Of a DNA stretch of 64,000 nt, positions 41,539-52,427 are shown piece by piece. The stretch's first letter is position 1. Every line of letters begins with the position of its first letter. The DNA is from Leptobrachium leishanense (lineage: Eukaryota; Chordata; Amphibia; Anura; Megophryidae): NCBI GenBank assembly GCA_009667805.1, contig CM019069.1:49372153-49436152 (forward strand), written 5' to 3'. Position numbers and translations under genes: made by a program. Below the pieces are notes generated by a model. That model was given only the letters and a program-made list of their open reading frames with translations, was not told where the DNA came from and did not search any database.

Positions 41539-41984
41539 GGCTAGGGTCAGACAAACGCACGTGCAGCCGCACTTTATCACGGCCGTAGTAGCAGCAAATG
41601 ACGGGCAATATATGAAGTACGGCCGCACGAAAGTGCATTTTTTTCGAGAACGTGATACCGCTAGTACTGACATACAGAGTGCGCTGCGTCCGCTAGCGGC
41701 GTGTGTGCGTGATTAGGAGACGTCAGACGCTGCTAATGTCCGGCCAACATAACGTCCAGACACAAAAAGGGTTTTATTGATGATCCGTAGAAAATCACGG
41801 ACGCAAATGCGCATCGTATGAACGTCCAGACGCAAAAAGGGTTTTATGGATGATGCGTACAAAATCACGGACGCAAATGTGCATCGTATGACCGCTATCT
41901 GGTATTCCGTGAAAAAATACGTCCATTCGTTCGAACGCACTTTTTCACAGACAACGCAAAAAATGTGTTCGTCTGACCCTAGCC
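41539..41984. mobile_element. PIF/Harbinger-like MITE with an internal duplication
   Basis: GGCTAGGGTCAGACAAACGC and GTCTGACCCTAGCC, with TTA on both sides. About 60 bp near 41762-41820 (CGTCCAGACGCAAAAAGGG ... GCGCATCGTATG) is repeated in tandem, which distinguishes this copy. Its right TTA is also the first three bases of the TTAA of the next element. Confidence 0.88.
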
Positions 41985-42322
41985 TTAACCCTTTAACGCC
42001 GCAGGACGTTCCATGACGTCCTGGCGGCGGGCGGGCTTTGAAGACGCGGGGCGTACAGGTACGCCCCGCTGTCTTCAATGTGGCCACCTCGGCCCCTCCC
42101 CGCAGCCTGCGCGCGCTGACTCGTGGCGCGTGTCATTGGCTGCAGGGGACGGCTTGATTTCAGGCCGTCCCTGTGCAGCTAATGATGCGCACTGCGCGCA
42201 GGTTGCGGGGAGGGCTCCTAATCAGTGCCGCCCGACGGCACCTGTCGGCGAGGCGGACCTGTACGCCTCGCCGGCGAAATTGACCCCTTAAGGGCGCCAC
42301 CCCTGCGTCCTTAAGGGGTTAA
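41985..42322. mobile_element. TTAA-flanked element made of hairpins
   Basis: TTAACCCTTTAACGCCGC at the left and GCGTCCTTAAGGGGTTAA at the right. Nearly all the interior pairs with itself: 41998-42028 (ACGTCC stem), 42038-42077 (GGGGCGTAC / GTACGCCCC), 42095-42213 with a nested GACGGC stem, 42227-42243, 42247-42272 (GGCGAGGCG / CGCCTCGCC) and 42284-42318. The design matches 11127-11797 although the sequence differs. Confidence 0.8.
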
Positions 42323-42684
42323 ATATGTTCTTCACTTTTGCTGTTTTACTTCCCGGTTGTACATTAAGTGCAGTGGAAAATGTTCTCATCGCAGAAGTGA
42401 TAATAATGATACTAATAATAAAGAGTAAGGGGAGAGGGTGAGAGCAGACAGAAAAATAAGCAAGAATGGAGGGAACAGGAAAAGATTTGACTTTAAGACG
42501 GTGTTGTGTCAGCTGGTTCACACTAACAATAGGGACCAGTCAACAGTCCACATAATTAATCATACAAAAGGGATCAAGTGAACGATTCATCTCCAGCACG
42601 CCATTATTTTATATTTTCAAAAGAAAGCCACAGAATTCTTAATTAGCATTATACACCGTCACGCTATTTCAATATATATTTTCA

Positions 42685-44366
42685 GCGATGCACCGAAATG
42701 AAAATTCTTGCCAAGAACAGAAAACAAAAAATGAGGAAGCATTGGCTGAAAACCCCCCCAAAAAAAACAACATTTTATTCAACTTATTTTAAAATAAATT
42801 TTTTTAGGAAACAGATCCCGCCCCTTCTTTTGATGTGAGAGTTAGCACAAATGAAGGGGCAGAATCTTTTGCCTAAAAAAAGAAGCAATGAAAATGGATA
42901 GATTCACCCTAAATGTAACCCTTATTCTAAAAAGTAAGCCTAAGCCCAATTTCTAACCCTAATAGTAAGTTTAACACAAGCACAAACAGTAATCTTACCC
43001 CTAACCTTAAATTCTAACCCTAATATTCAACCTTTAACCCTAACTGGTAAACTTAATTTCTAATCCTAATTTGTAACTGCAATTGTAATTGCAATCTTTG
43101 AGCTTGGATTCCAATATTGTTGAATGGATTAGGCAGTGGCTGAGTGACAGGCAACAGAGGGTTGTGGTAAATGGAGTTTATTCGGCGCAAGGTCTTGTTA
43201 CCAGTGGGGTACCTCAGGGGTCAGTACTTGGAGCTATTCTCTTCAATATTTTTATTAGTGATATTGCAGAAGGTATTAATGGAAAAGTATGTCTTTTTGC
43301 TGATGACACAAAGATTTGCAACAGGGTTGACGTTCCTGGAGGGATCAGCCAAATGACAAATGATTTAGGTAAACTAAAAAAATGGTCGAAGTTGTGGCAA
43401 TTGAGTTTTAATGTGGATAAGTGCAAGATAATGCACCTGGGACGTAAAAACCCAAGGGCTGAATATAGAATATTTGATACAGTCCTAACCTCAACATCTG
43501 AGGAAAGGGATTTAGGGGTTATTATTTCAGAGGATCTAAGGGTAAGTAGTCAATGTAATAGAGCAGCAGGAAATGCTAGCAGAATGCTTGGTTGTGTAGG
43601 GAGAGGTATTAGCAGTAGGAAAAGGGAAGTGCTCATGCCACTGTACAGAGCACTGGTGAGACCTCACTTGGAGTACTGTGTGCAGTACTGGAGACCGTAT
43701 CTCCAGAAGGATATAGACATCTTAGAGAGAGTTCAGAGAAGGGCTACTGAAATGGTGTATGGCTTGAAGGAGAAAAGTTACCAGGAAAGGCTTAATGATC
43801 TTAACATGTACAGCTTGGAAAAAAAGACGAGACAGAGGAGATATGATAGAAACATTTAAATACGTAAAGGGAATCCACAAGGTAGAGGAAGGGAGTATAT
43901 TTAAAAGGAAACAAAGTAGCAAAACAAGAGGACATAGTCTTAGATTAGAGGGGCAAAGGTTTAAAAGTAACATCAGGAAGCATTATTTTACTGAGAGGGT
44001 GGTGGATACATGGAACAGCCTTCCAGTAGAAATGGTAGAGGCCAAAACAGTAATTGAATTTAAGCAGGCATGGGATAGGCATACGGCTATCCTAAACAAA
44101 AGATAAATCCAGGTAAAGTATCCATGTAATTGGGCAGACTAGATGGGCCGAAAGGTTCTTATCTGCCGACATTTTTCTATGTAACCTTAACAGGAACCGT
44201 CACACAGGCACAAATTGTAACCTACCCCCTATTGCTTATTTCTAACCCAAACTCCCACCCCTAGCTCCCGGAAATGACACTTCAATTCAGCCACAGCCAA
44301 AAAAATTTTTGGGCTGATATTTACAGCCGAATTGTATAGGCTGCCAAATATTTGATGCTTCTCTAA
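42685..44366. mobile_element. hAT-like element containing a LINE copy and CTAACCCTAA-rich sequence
   Basis: Left AGCGATGCACCGAAATGAAA is a typical hAT terminus. The right end near 44340-44366 (GGCTGCCAAATATTTGATGC) is a diverged complement. 42905-43080 and 44190-44265 are rich in CTAACCCTAAT-like phrases, and the CR1 copy at 43111-44182 lies between them. Confidence 0.55.
43111..44182 (+). mobile_element. CR1-group LINE, 5'-truncated copy 2
   Basis: Almost identical to 21106-22180, starting at the same point (ATTGTTGAATGGATTAGGC). The reverse-transcriptase part has [16 protein letters not shown] and the thumb blocks. The frame breaks near 43825, where a run of seven A replaces six in copy 1. 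Reading continues in the next frame (RGDMIETFKYVKGIHKVEEG ... ERVVDTWNSLP, to 44106). The tail has GACTAGATGGGCCGAAAGG and ends TTTTTCTATG. It is nested in the hAT-like element 42685-44366. Confidence 0.88.
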
Positions 44367-44503
44367 AAATATATTTATTCACTAGTTTATAGATGCTCAT
44401 TGAGTATGCCACTCCCCCGTCACACCTGATAGCATGTGTGTGCAAGAATAAAGGCTACACTCCCACAATGTGTACAGTACTCCATGCATTTTAGTGTGCT
44501 TTA

Positions 44504-44951
44504 GGCTGCTGTCAGACGAGCGTAGTGTTCACGTCCGTGATTGCGCCTAAAAGTATGTCCGTGATAGCATGACAGGAAGCCCATTGGAGCCTGACACATG
44601 AAGTACGTCCGCACTGAACTGCGGACGCATGACGGACGCTGCAAACGGACGCAGGTTAGGCAAGAACGTAATACTGCTAGAACGGACGTGCGGAGTGCGC
44701 CACGTCCACAACGTCCGCATAGCTTTGTGTGTGAGTGATGGAGCATGGTCAGACGGACTGCATTTATACGTCCAGCATTTTTGACGGACAGAATGTTTTT
44801 TCATTGTAATTTATTTTTCCCTCCTACATCCGTCAAAAATAACTTCAGTGAAAAAACGGACTGTGTGACCACTACTGCGTCATCCGTACTGACGATGTCC
44901 GTACTGCACGGACGTACAGTCCGTAGAAATCACGCTCGTCTGACCCTAGCC
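44504..44951. mobile_element. PIF/Harbinger-like MITE (type of the outer 8746 element)
   Basis: GGCTGCTGTCAGACGAGCG and GTCTGACCCTAGCC, with TTA on both sides. It contains TAGTGTTCACGTCCGTGATTG and AGCATGACAGGAAGCCCAT, the phrases split apart at 8775 and 9487. The right TTA is part of the TTAA of the following element. Confidence 0.88.
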
Positions 44952-45909
44952 TTAATCCCTTCATACCCAAAATTGAGTTCTCGATTTTGCATTGTAATTC
45001 ATTGAAAAGCACTCAGGAGCACATCAAAAGACCATTTTCACACCTTTTTGAAGATTAGCGTGTCCCCTGTGGAGAAACTATATCCTTTGTTTTAGGTCTC
45101 TCCAAGCACCCGGGCGAGACCTCAAACCAACTGCAAATAACAGCAGCCAGGGAGAGAGAGGGCAGAATACAGGGAGATGTCTGGGGTCACTCACTGCTGT
45201 ACAGGGATAAGATTCAGGGGCTTATAATGACTGAAACTCCATGTACAGTACAGATACAAGGTGTTACTGTAATCTCCATACACTGGCATTATGTCACATA
45301 CAGATATTTTTATATTCTATTGGTATTTTTTTGGAAGCTGCATTGCTAATAATCTCATTATGATCAGTACAAACACCCATAAGGAGATCTCCTCGTTTAT
45401 ATTATCTATCTTTATCACAGTTACTGTATCGAACAAAAAGGCCATATCTGCCTGTATGATAATAATGCAGACCCCGTTTGAAATTGTGTAAGATAAGGGA
45501 CACCATCTAGCACTCAGAATCTTACATTTCAACAATATTTCTGAACTGGGTAAAAAAAAGATGAAAAATGTAAAATGCACAAATTAACATTATTTTAATT
45601 TAGTAACTATCTTGGAATAAAGATTTCTGTGCGAAACATCTATTTCACCGTCTATTTAACTAACTTCACATCACATTTTAAATAAATGTTAGGATACCAT
45701 TGTTTTTCAACAAAAATCACTTGCACGGTTATTCAGAGAGAGGTGAAAACAAGGAGAATGATTGGAGAAGTGAAAATTATAGGTCAAAATAGCCAAACCA
45801 TTTATCTCACTTTCCGAATTGCCTATTTGGTCTACATTGTTCATTCTCTTGGCAATTCTAGTGGTTTTCACCGCTCTCTGAATAACCCTCTTGGTGGTAA
45901 AGGGGTTAA
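44952..45909. mobile_element. TTAA-flanked element, copy 2, with nested MITE
   Basis: TTAATCCCTTCATACCC at the left and GTGGTAAAGGGGTTAA at the right, collinear with 26775-27804. A short Tc1-like MITE (45724-45889) is nested near the right end, at a different place from the nested MITE of copy 1. Confidence 0.8.
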
Positions 45910-47258
45910 ATCAAGCCTACAGTATTTGTGATTTGGTAAAGAAGCATTTTATCAGTTCAAACCTTTTACTTTCATACTTAAAGGGATTCTCTCTTTTTAA
46001 TGCGAGTGTGAAACTTGTAAACATGATAAATGTAATTATGTGCGATCTATGTATATTCCCTATGTATTTTCATAGGAGAAGCATTGAATGGTTAGATCAG
46101 GAATGCTGGTAAGTGACATGTGGTTTGGTGAGCCAGGTGGTCCCGCAGTGGAATAGATGTACGTTTTAATGACTTTGTAGCCATTTTTTTACAATCAGAA
46201 AGCAAGAGTCACTTTTTATGAAATTATCTTAATACTGGGTGAAATTTTTTTTGCATTTTTTGCCTACAATTGTAAATCCCACTCATTCTGTCATGCAGGG
46301 GGCGCGTGCTTTTAATTACTGATTGCTGAGGGTGGAGCTTTATTTAGTATTAGAAGAGCAACAAAAGGTTAATTATTCAGTGATGTAAGGTTGTTATGTA
46401 GGTTTCCAGCTCTTGGTTACTCACTGTTTACATTTATTCTATATTTACCTATAGTTAGTTACCAGCCACAGGGCGGGTTCAAATTTTTTAAATCCTTTTA
46501 TCTTCACTGGCCGATAAGCGCGAGCATGTTAATAAACCTCCACGCAAGGCTTATGGACATCTCTACTAGCGAATAATCTACCATGCACAAAATTCACCTC
46601 ATATCAATAAACACACAGAGAAGGAAAGTAAATCCAATCTGCATTGAGTCAATATTTTGTATAACCATATGGATAACATATATATATACACACACATCTA
46701 TATATATATACAAAAAGCAAACTCACATAAAGGAATATTCTATTATGAATACAGTTCCTTTTTTGCCCTTAAATAATTTGGCAGAAACTGCTGACGGCCT
46801 CTGCCCAATTATTGTTATTTTTTTTTAATATATTGTTTTGATGTTTACTCACCGTTTGGCCCTCGGCGCGTGCAGCGCCTCCTCCTCATGTCAGGGACCC
46901 CAGAAGCCCCTGCAGCTTTGCTATGCAAACTCCACAACGTAGGATTCAGAAAATGCACATCTCTCAGGATTTGCACACTTTACGTACGCAAGTTCCGTAT
47001 CGTCTGCGGCGTGCGCAGAACGATGGATCGGAGCTGCACGCATATTTGTAGGGCCGCTCCATTGGCTTCCTCTCTGAGAACGCCCGATTTCACGGGTTCT
47101 GCACGTTGACGTCACTGGTGACTGGAAATTCAAAATCCTGGCTGTTGGTGATGCTGGGTGGAGGAAACTTGTCCATTTCACCCAGTGTATTAACCAGAAC
47201 AGGTCTGCAGGGAGGAGACCTTTACTTATTTAAAGTTTCCAGGATGTGTAGTGTTCCT
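45910..47258. other. Intergenic DNA with repeat fragments
   Basis: TA-rich microsatellite-like DNA at 46675-46705. At 46860-47240 is a repeat block sharing CAAAATCCTGGCTGTTGGTG with 6940 and CGTACGCAAGTTCCGTATCG with 58410-58460. No gene motif is seen in the short frames. Confidence 0.45.
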
Positions 47259-47872
47259 TTAACCGCTTGGGTGCGGAGGAAACACTCAGCGGGTCGTCAG
47301 GACTGGTCTCAGCATGCAGACGACGCATGGAGCACATCCTCTCTTCACAACAGTGATTGGCCAATATTTCAGCCAACAGCAGTACTCTCCCGATGCAGAC
47401 TGACATCTTGGATGCTAGCCTTGCCTCCGGGACCTCCCCCTGCTCAGACATCATTGTGCATGGGCGTGATGATGTCAGAAAGGGACCCCCCAGCCATGCA
47501 GGGAAATCCCTATGATGGAGATACAGGGGTCATTTGGGCCCCTGTATGAACCATGTCATGTAGAGAGTCATACATGGTATAGATGAAAAAGTCAGAGTAT
47601 TTGTAAAAATAAAATAAAAATTTACTTTTTTCTTCTATTGCAGCACTATTCTTCATTTTTCAATAATACCATGAACAATGATGCTGCACTAACTCACCTT
47701 CTCATATACCGGGTCTCGGCAACCCGCGGCTCCGGAGCCGCATGCGGCTCTCTTTCACTTTTTCCGCGGCTCCCGCAGCTCCCTCCCTTTGCATAGCGTG
47801 GGGGGAGCTGGGGGGGCCGTGGCCCCGGGCGCAGTTTTGTTAGGGGCGCATTCGCGCCCCTAAAACTGGCCC

Positions 47873-48139
47873 GGGGGTTAAGGGGACCCAGATGCCGGGC
47901 AGCGCGGGAGCGCCTGCCCGGTCTTGAACAGTCCGTCCTGTGAAGTGGTGCGCTGTGTGCGTGCGCAGCCGGTCACGTGGTCCGGCTAATCAGGTGGTAC
48001 TGAGTCTCTGTACCACCTGACTGGCCGGACCATGTGACCGGCTGCGCACGCACACAGCCGCATCCACTTCACAGGACGGACTGTTCAAGACCGGGCAGGC
48101 GCTCCCGCGCTGCCCGGCATCTGGGTCCCCTCAACCCCC
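47873..48139. repeat. Large palindrome, arms about 130 bp
   Basis: Centre near 48006 in CTGAGTCTCTG between GGTGGTA and TACCACC. Arms match through CCGGACCA, GCTGCGCACGCACAC, CACTTCACAGGACGG, CTTGAACAGTCCG and CGGGCAGCGCGGGAGCG with few mismatches. The outer ends are GGGGGTTAAGGGGAC and GTCCCCTCAACCCCC. Confidence 0.9.
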
Positions 48140-48164
48140 GCCGGAGCTGCCTGGGGCAAGTATC

Positions 48165-50110
48165 CAGGTGAGAGCTGGGGGCAAATCCATGAGCTAGCTG
48201 GGGCAAATCTATGAGCGAGCTGGGGAAAATCCATGAGCTGGGGGGCAAATCCATGAGCTGGGGGGCAAATCCATGAGCTGGGGGCAAATCCATGAGCTGG
48301 GGGGCAAATCCATGAGCTGGGGGGCAAATCCATGAGCTGGGGCAAATCCATGAGTGAGCTGGGGGCAAATCCATGTGTGAGCTGGGGGCAAATCCATGAG
48401 CTGGGGCAAATCCATGTGTGAGCTGGGGGCAAATCCATGAGCTGGGGCAAATCCATGAGTGAGCTGGGGGCAAATCCATGTGTGAGCTGGGGGCAAATCC
48501 ATGAGCTAACTGGGGCAAATCCATGTGTGAGCTGGGGGCAAATCCATGAGCTAACTGGGGCAAATCCATGAGCGAGCTGGGGCAAATCCATGAGCTGGGG
48601 GCAAATCCATGAGTGAGCTGGGGCAAATCCATGTGTGAGCTGGGGGCAAATCCATGAGCTGGGGGCAAATCCATGAGCTAACTGGGGCAAATCCATGAGT
48701 GAGCTGGGGCAAATCCATGAGCGAGCTGGGGCAAATCCATGAGCGAGCTGGGGCAAATCCATGAGCGAGCTGGGGCAAATCCATGAGCTGGGGCAAATCC
48801 ATGTGTGAGCTGGGGCAAATCCATGAGCTGGGGCAAATCCATGAGCTGGGGGCAAATCCATGAGTGAGCTGGGGCAAATCCATGAGCTGGGGCAAATCCA
48901 TGAGTGAGCTGGGGGCAAATCCATGTGTGAGCTGGGGGCAAATCCATGAGCTAACTGGGGCAAATCCATGTGTGAGCTGGGGGCAAATCCATGAGCTAAC
49001 TGGGGCAAATCCATGAGCGAGCTGGGGCAAATCCATGAGCTGGGGGCAAATCCATGAGTGAGCTGGGGCAAATCCATGTGTGAGCTGGGGGCAAATCCAT
49101 GAGCTGGGGGCAAATCCATGAGCTAACTGGGGCAAATCCATGAGTGAGCTGGGGCAATCCATGAGCGAGCTGGGGCAAATCCATGAGCGAGCTGGGGCAA
49201 ATCCATGAGCGAGCTGGGGCAAATCCATGAGCTGGGGCAAATCCATGTGTGAGCTGGGGCAAATCCATGAGCTGGGGCAAATCCATGAGCTGGGGGCAAA
49301 TCCATGAGTGAGCTGGGGCAAATCCATGAGCTGGGGCAAATCCATGTGTGAGCTGGGGGCAAATCCATGAGCTAACTGGGGCAAATCCATGAGCGAGCTG
49401 GGGCAAATCCATGTGTGAGCTGGGGGCAAATCCATGAGCTAACTGGGGCAAATCCATGAGTGAGCTGGGGCAAATCCATGAGCTGGGGCAAATCCATGAG
49501 CGAGCTGGGGCAAATCCATGAGTGAGCTGGGGCAAATCCATGAGCTGGGGCAAATCCATGTGTGAGCTGGGGCAAATCCATGAGCTGGGGCAAATCCATG
49601 AGCTGGGGGCAAATCCATGAGTGAGCTGGGGCAAATCCATGAGCTGGGGCAAATCCATGTGTGAGCTGGGGGCAAATCCATGAGCTAACTGGGGCAAATC
49701 CATGAGCGAGCTGGGGCAAATCCATGTGTGAGCTGGGGGCAAATCCATGAGCTAACTGGGGCAAATCCATGAGCGAGCTGGGGCAAATCCATGAGCTGGG
49801 GCAAATCCATGAGTGAGCTGGGGCAAATCCATGAGTGAGCTGGGGCAAATCCATGAGCTGGGGCAAATCCATGTGTGAGCTGGGGCAAATCCATGAGCTG
49901 GGGCAAATCCATGAGCTGGGGCAAATCCATGTGTGAGCTGGGGGCAAATCCATGAGCTGGGGCAAATCCATGTGTGAGCTGGGGGGCAAATCCATGAGCT
50001 GGGGCAAATCCATGTGTGAGCTGGGGGGCAAATCCATGAGCTGGGGCAAATCCATGTGTGAGCTGGGGGGCAAATCCATGAGCTGGGGCAAATCCATGTG
50101 TGAGCTGGGG
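48165..50110. repeat. Minisatellite, 19/22-bp units, about 1.9 kb
   Basis: About 90 units of GGGGCAAATCCATGAGCT with variants GAGTGAGCT, GAGCGAGCT, GTGTGAGCT and GAGCTAACT. The variants occur in the same order in blocks of roughly 350-420 bp (compare 48470-48960, 48940-49390, 49390-49680 and 49680-49990), so there is a higher-order repeat. Minus-strand frames of up to 344 codons repeating MDLPPAH or GFAPSS are artefacts of stop-free units. Confidence 0.95.
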
Positions 50111-50760
50111 TTTTACATTGTTAAGTGAAAAAGTCTTTTTTTTCTTCAGATTGACAGCTGACTGCACGATCCTGTATATAGCATTAAGGTAAGAAACAAT
50201 ATATGCAGTGTTAGATTTGTTTTAAATGTCGCAATGGTTTTGCAGCTCCCAGTTTTTTTTTCCATTCGGAAACGGGTCCAAGTGGCTCTTTATGTCAAAA
50301 AGGTTGCAGACCCCTGTCATATACCAACGATACCAGCAAGTTTGAAGGCGATGGCACAATGCGCTATTACACATTGGTTCATCGAAAACCTAAATCGCCG
50401 CACTTCTGTGAGGGTCGCAGGTGGCGCTTTGGAAACCTGCATTTCGGATTTTTACACCACACATGGTCAAGTGAGGTGTCATTGGAAAGTTAGAGTCTGG
50501 CCTTTTCAATGATACCAAAGATGACCATGTAATGTTTATACAAAGAAAAAAGAAAAAAAATGCAAAATTTACTTTCTTTTTCTCTGTTCTACGGCAGTGG
50601 CATTATGGGCTTTTCCCTTTTTTTTTTAAAGCAAACAATACAGCTGCACTAACTCACCTTCTCATTTCCCACGCCGAGACCAAATGTGGAGGTGATGGCG
50701 AAAGCGTTATTACACAGTGGAATAATAGAAATATGTGGCTCTGGCGTTAAACTGATGTGA

Positions 50761-51562
50761 AGTGATACTGGAAAAAAATGATAGTAATAATGTTTATTAA
50801 GTGACTATTTACCCAGCTATGCTGCTGTAGGGAATGTGCTCAACACGCGAAAGAGCATACAGAATATGAAAACGTACAAATAAAAAGGTCTTCCTCAGGC
50901 GCTCTCATTCAGCAATAAATGCAGATAATATATGTATCACATCTTGGTCATTATGTATGTAAAGAGTGGGTTAAGGGCTTAGCTTTTAGGGATACACGCC
51001 ACTTAAAATTGAAAGTTCAGACATAGAAATGGAGGATAAAGAGTCAATTCTTGGAGTATCTGTGCAATAAAACTTCACAGTGGTATTAGTATAAAAGGCC
51101 AGTCTTTTGTCACCAATCCGTTGTCACCGGCAGGAATCGTGGGAAAGTCATATGACACTGCAGAGTAAATAAAAAGAACGGCGCAGTACGCAGAGCCCTC
51201 GACCCAGCTCCAAGGAATCAGGCCTGTGAGGTTTGTTCAGGTATTCTCCAACCCTAAGGGTTCTGGATCCTCCAGGCATAGTATATACTTAGGCCCAGGA
51301 AATAGGAGTAAAATCCCAGACCACGCATGGTTAAAAAAATATATTTACTGAAAAACCAAATCAATTGAAAATAATGTAAAAAACAACATACAGGAGTAAT
51401 ATAAGTCTGAGATGAGTTTTGCCACTCTCGTGTGGCTTCATCAGTCAGCTGGAGAAAAGCGAAACGCGTTTCGGACCCTTTAGGCACTTACTGGACACTT
51501 TTGTGAATGTTACATGAAGAACATCTCCGACGGCGGATGAGAGGACAGAATTAAGGGACTAA
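50761..51562. other. Intergenic DNA with repeat fragments
   Basis: At 51410-51490 CTCTCGTGTGGCTTCATCAG and GCGAAACGCGTTTCGGACC form part of a repeat recalling 7740-7790. No coding motif. Confidence 0.4.
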
Positions 51563-51988
51563 GGCTAGGGTCAGACTAACGCAGTATCAACGTGCGTTTA
51601 GCAGCACTAAATCACGGCCGTGCTAGCAGCAAATGACGTCCAATGCCGGGCAGCATACGAAGAACGGGCGCACAAAAGTGCAGCTGCGCAACGCAAGTGG
51701 CAAACGAACGCATTTTTTCGAGAACGTGATACCGCTAGTACTGACGTACAGAGTGCGCTGCGTCCGTTAGCGGCGTGTGTGCGTGATTGGGAGACGTCAG
51801 ACGCTGCTAATGTCCGACCAACATAACGTCCAGACTCAAAAAGTGTTTTATTGATGATCCGTACAAAATCACGGACGTAAATGCGCATCGTATGACCGCT
51901 ATCGCGTATTCTGTGAAAAAATACGTCCATTCGTTCGAACGCACTTTTTCACAGGCAAAGCGAAAAATGCGTTCGTCTGACCCTAGCC
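51563..51988. mobile_element. PIF/Harbinger-like MITE
   Basis: GGCTAGGGTCAGACTAACGC and GTCTGACCCTAGCC, with TAA on the left and TTA on the right; both fit TWA, but the pair is not an identical duplication. Same family as 36311-36736. Confidence 0.85.
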
Positions 51989-52427
51989 TTATACTTCCCT
52001 GGAAAAGGAAATAATCTGGACATTTCTTTTGAGTTGTAAAAGGTGAAGGATTGCATTATTATTGATCATTTACTGAACTCAGCACATTTATTTATTTTCT
52101 TTTATATTTCGAACATACAATTCTATTTTTTACATTTTTTATCCATATTACATTTTACCAATTTGATACTAGATTTCATAATATTTAAAGAATTATAGTA
52201 AATGCCAGAACATTTATGGGAATAGGTAATCGTATTTATATGCTCTAAGGAGGTGGAGCAATAGTTTGAGGCAGCCGATATATATATGTATATATTAGTT
52301 TTTATTGTTACATTAAGGCCTTTCTTTGCACCATGGTTGGAGGTGAAAATTTTTGTAGATTGAATATGTTAAGGGTACACTTTACATTTTGTTTGTGTTT
52401 ATAGATGTTGTTTTCTGGCAGGTTTTA

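Larger units (their letters stand above)
47711..50317. mobile_element. hAT element with palindrome core and 2-kb minisatellite
   Basis: Exact 8-bp duplication CATATACC at 47703-47710 and 50318-50325. Ends GGGTCTCGGCAACCCGCGGC and AAGGTTGCAGACCCCTGT, with GCGGCTCTCTTT and AGTGGCTCTTTA subterminal matches, as in hAT families. Order: left end, palindrome (47873-48139), CAGGTGAG junction, minisatellite (48165-50110), right end. Confidence 0.88.
47259..50760. mobile_element. TTAA-type element remnant hosting a minisatellite-bearing hAT element
   Basis: TTAACCGCTTGGGTGCGG starts at 47259. Interior phrases (GACATCTTGGATGCTAGCC, GGGACCTCCCCCTG, AACAATGATGCTGCACTAACTC) recall 11580-11950. The sequence resumes after the hAT insert at 50318 with AACGATACCAGCAAGTTTG. 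The right boundary is not clear. Confidence 0.5.

Noticed and set aside
42905..43080. True interstitial telomere array
   Set aside because: The CTAACCCTAA phrases are irregular, not a clean 6-bp repeat, and lie inside a transposon-like element.
48069..50167. Long minus-strand open frames (up to 344 codons) repeating MDLPPAH / GFAPSS
   Set aside because: They occur in all three frames over the minisatellite because its units lack stops on that strand. No start context, domain or codon signal; the same artefact is seen at 13.5-14.3 kb and, on the plus strand, at 28.1-28.9 kb.
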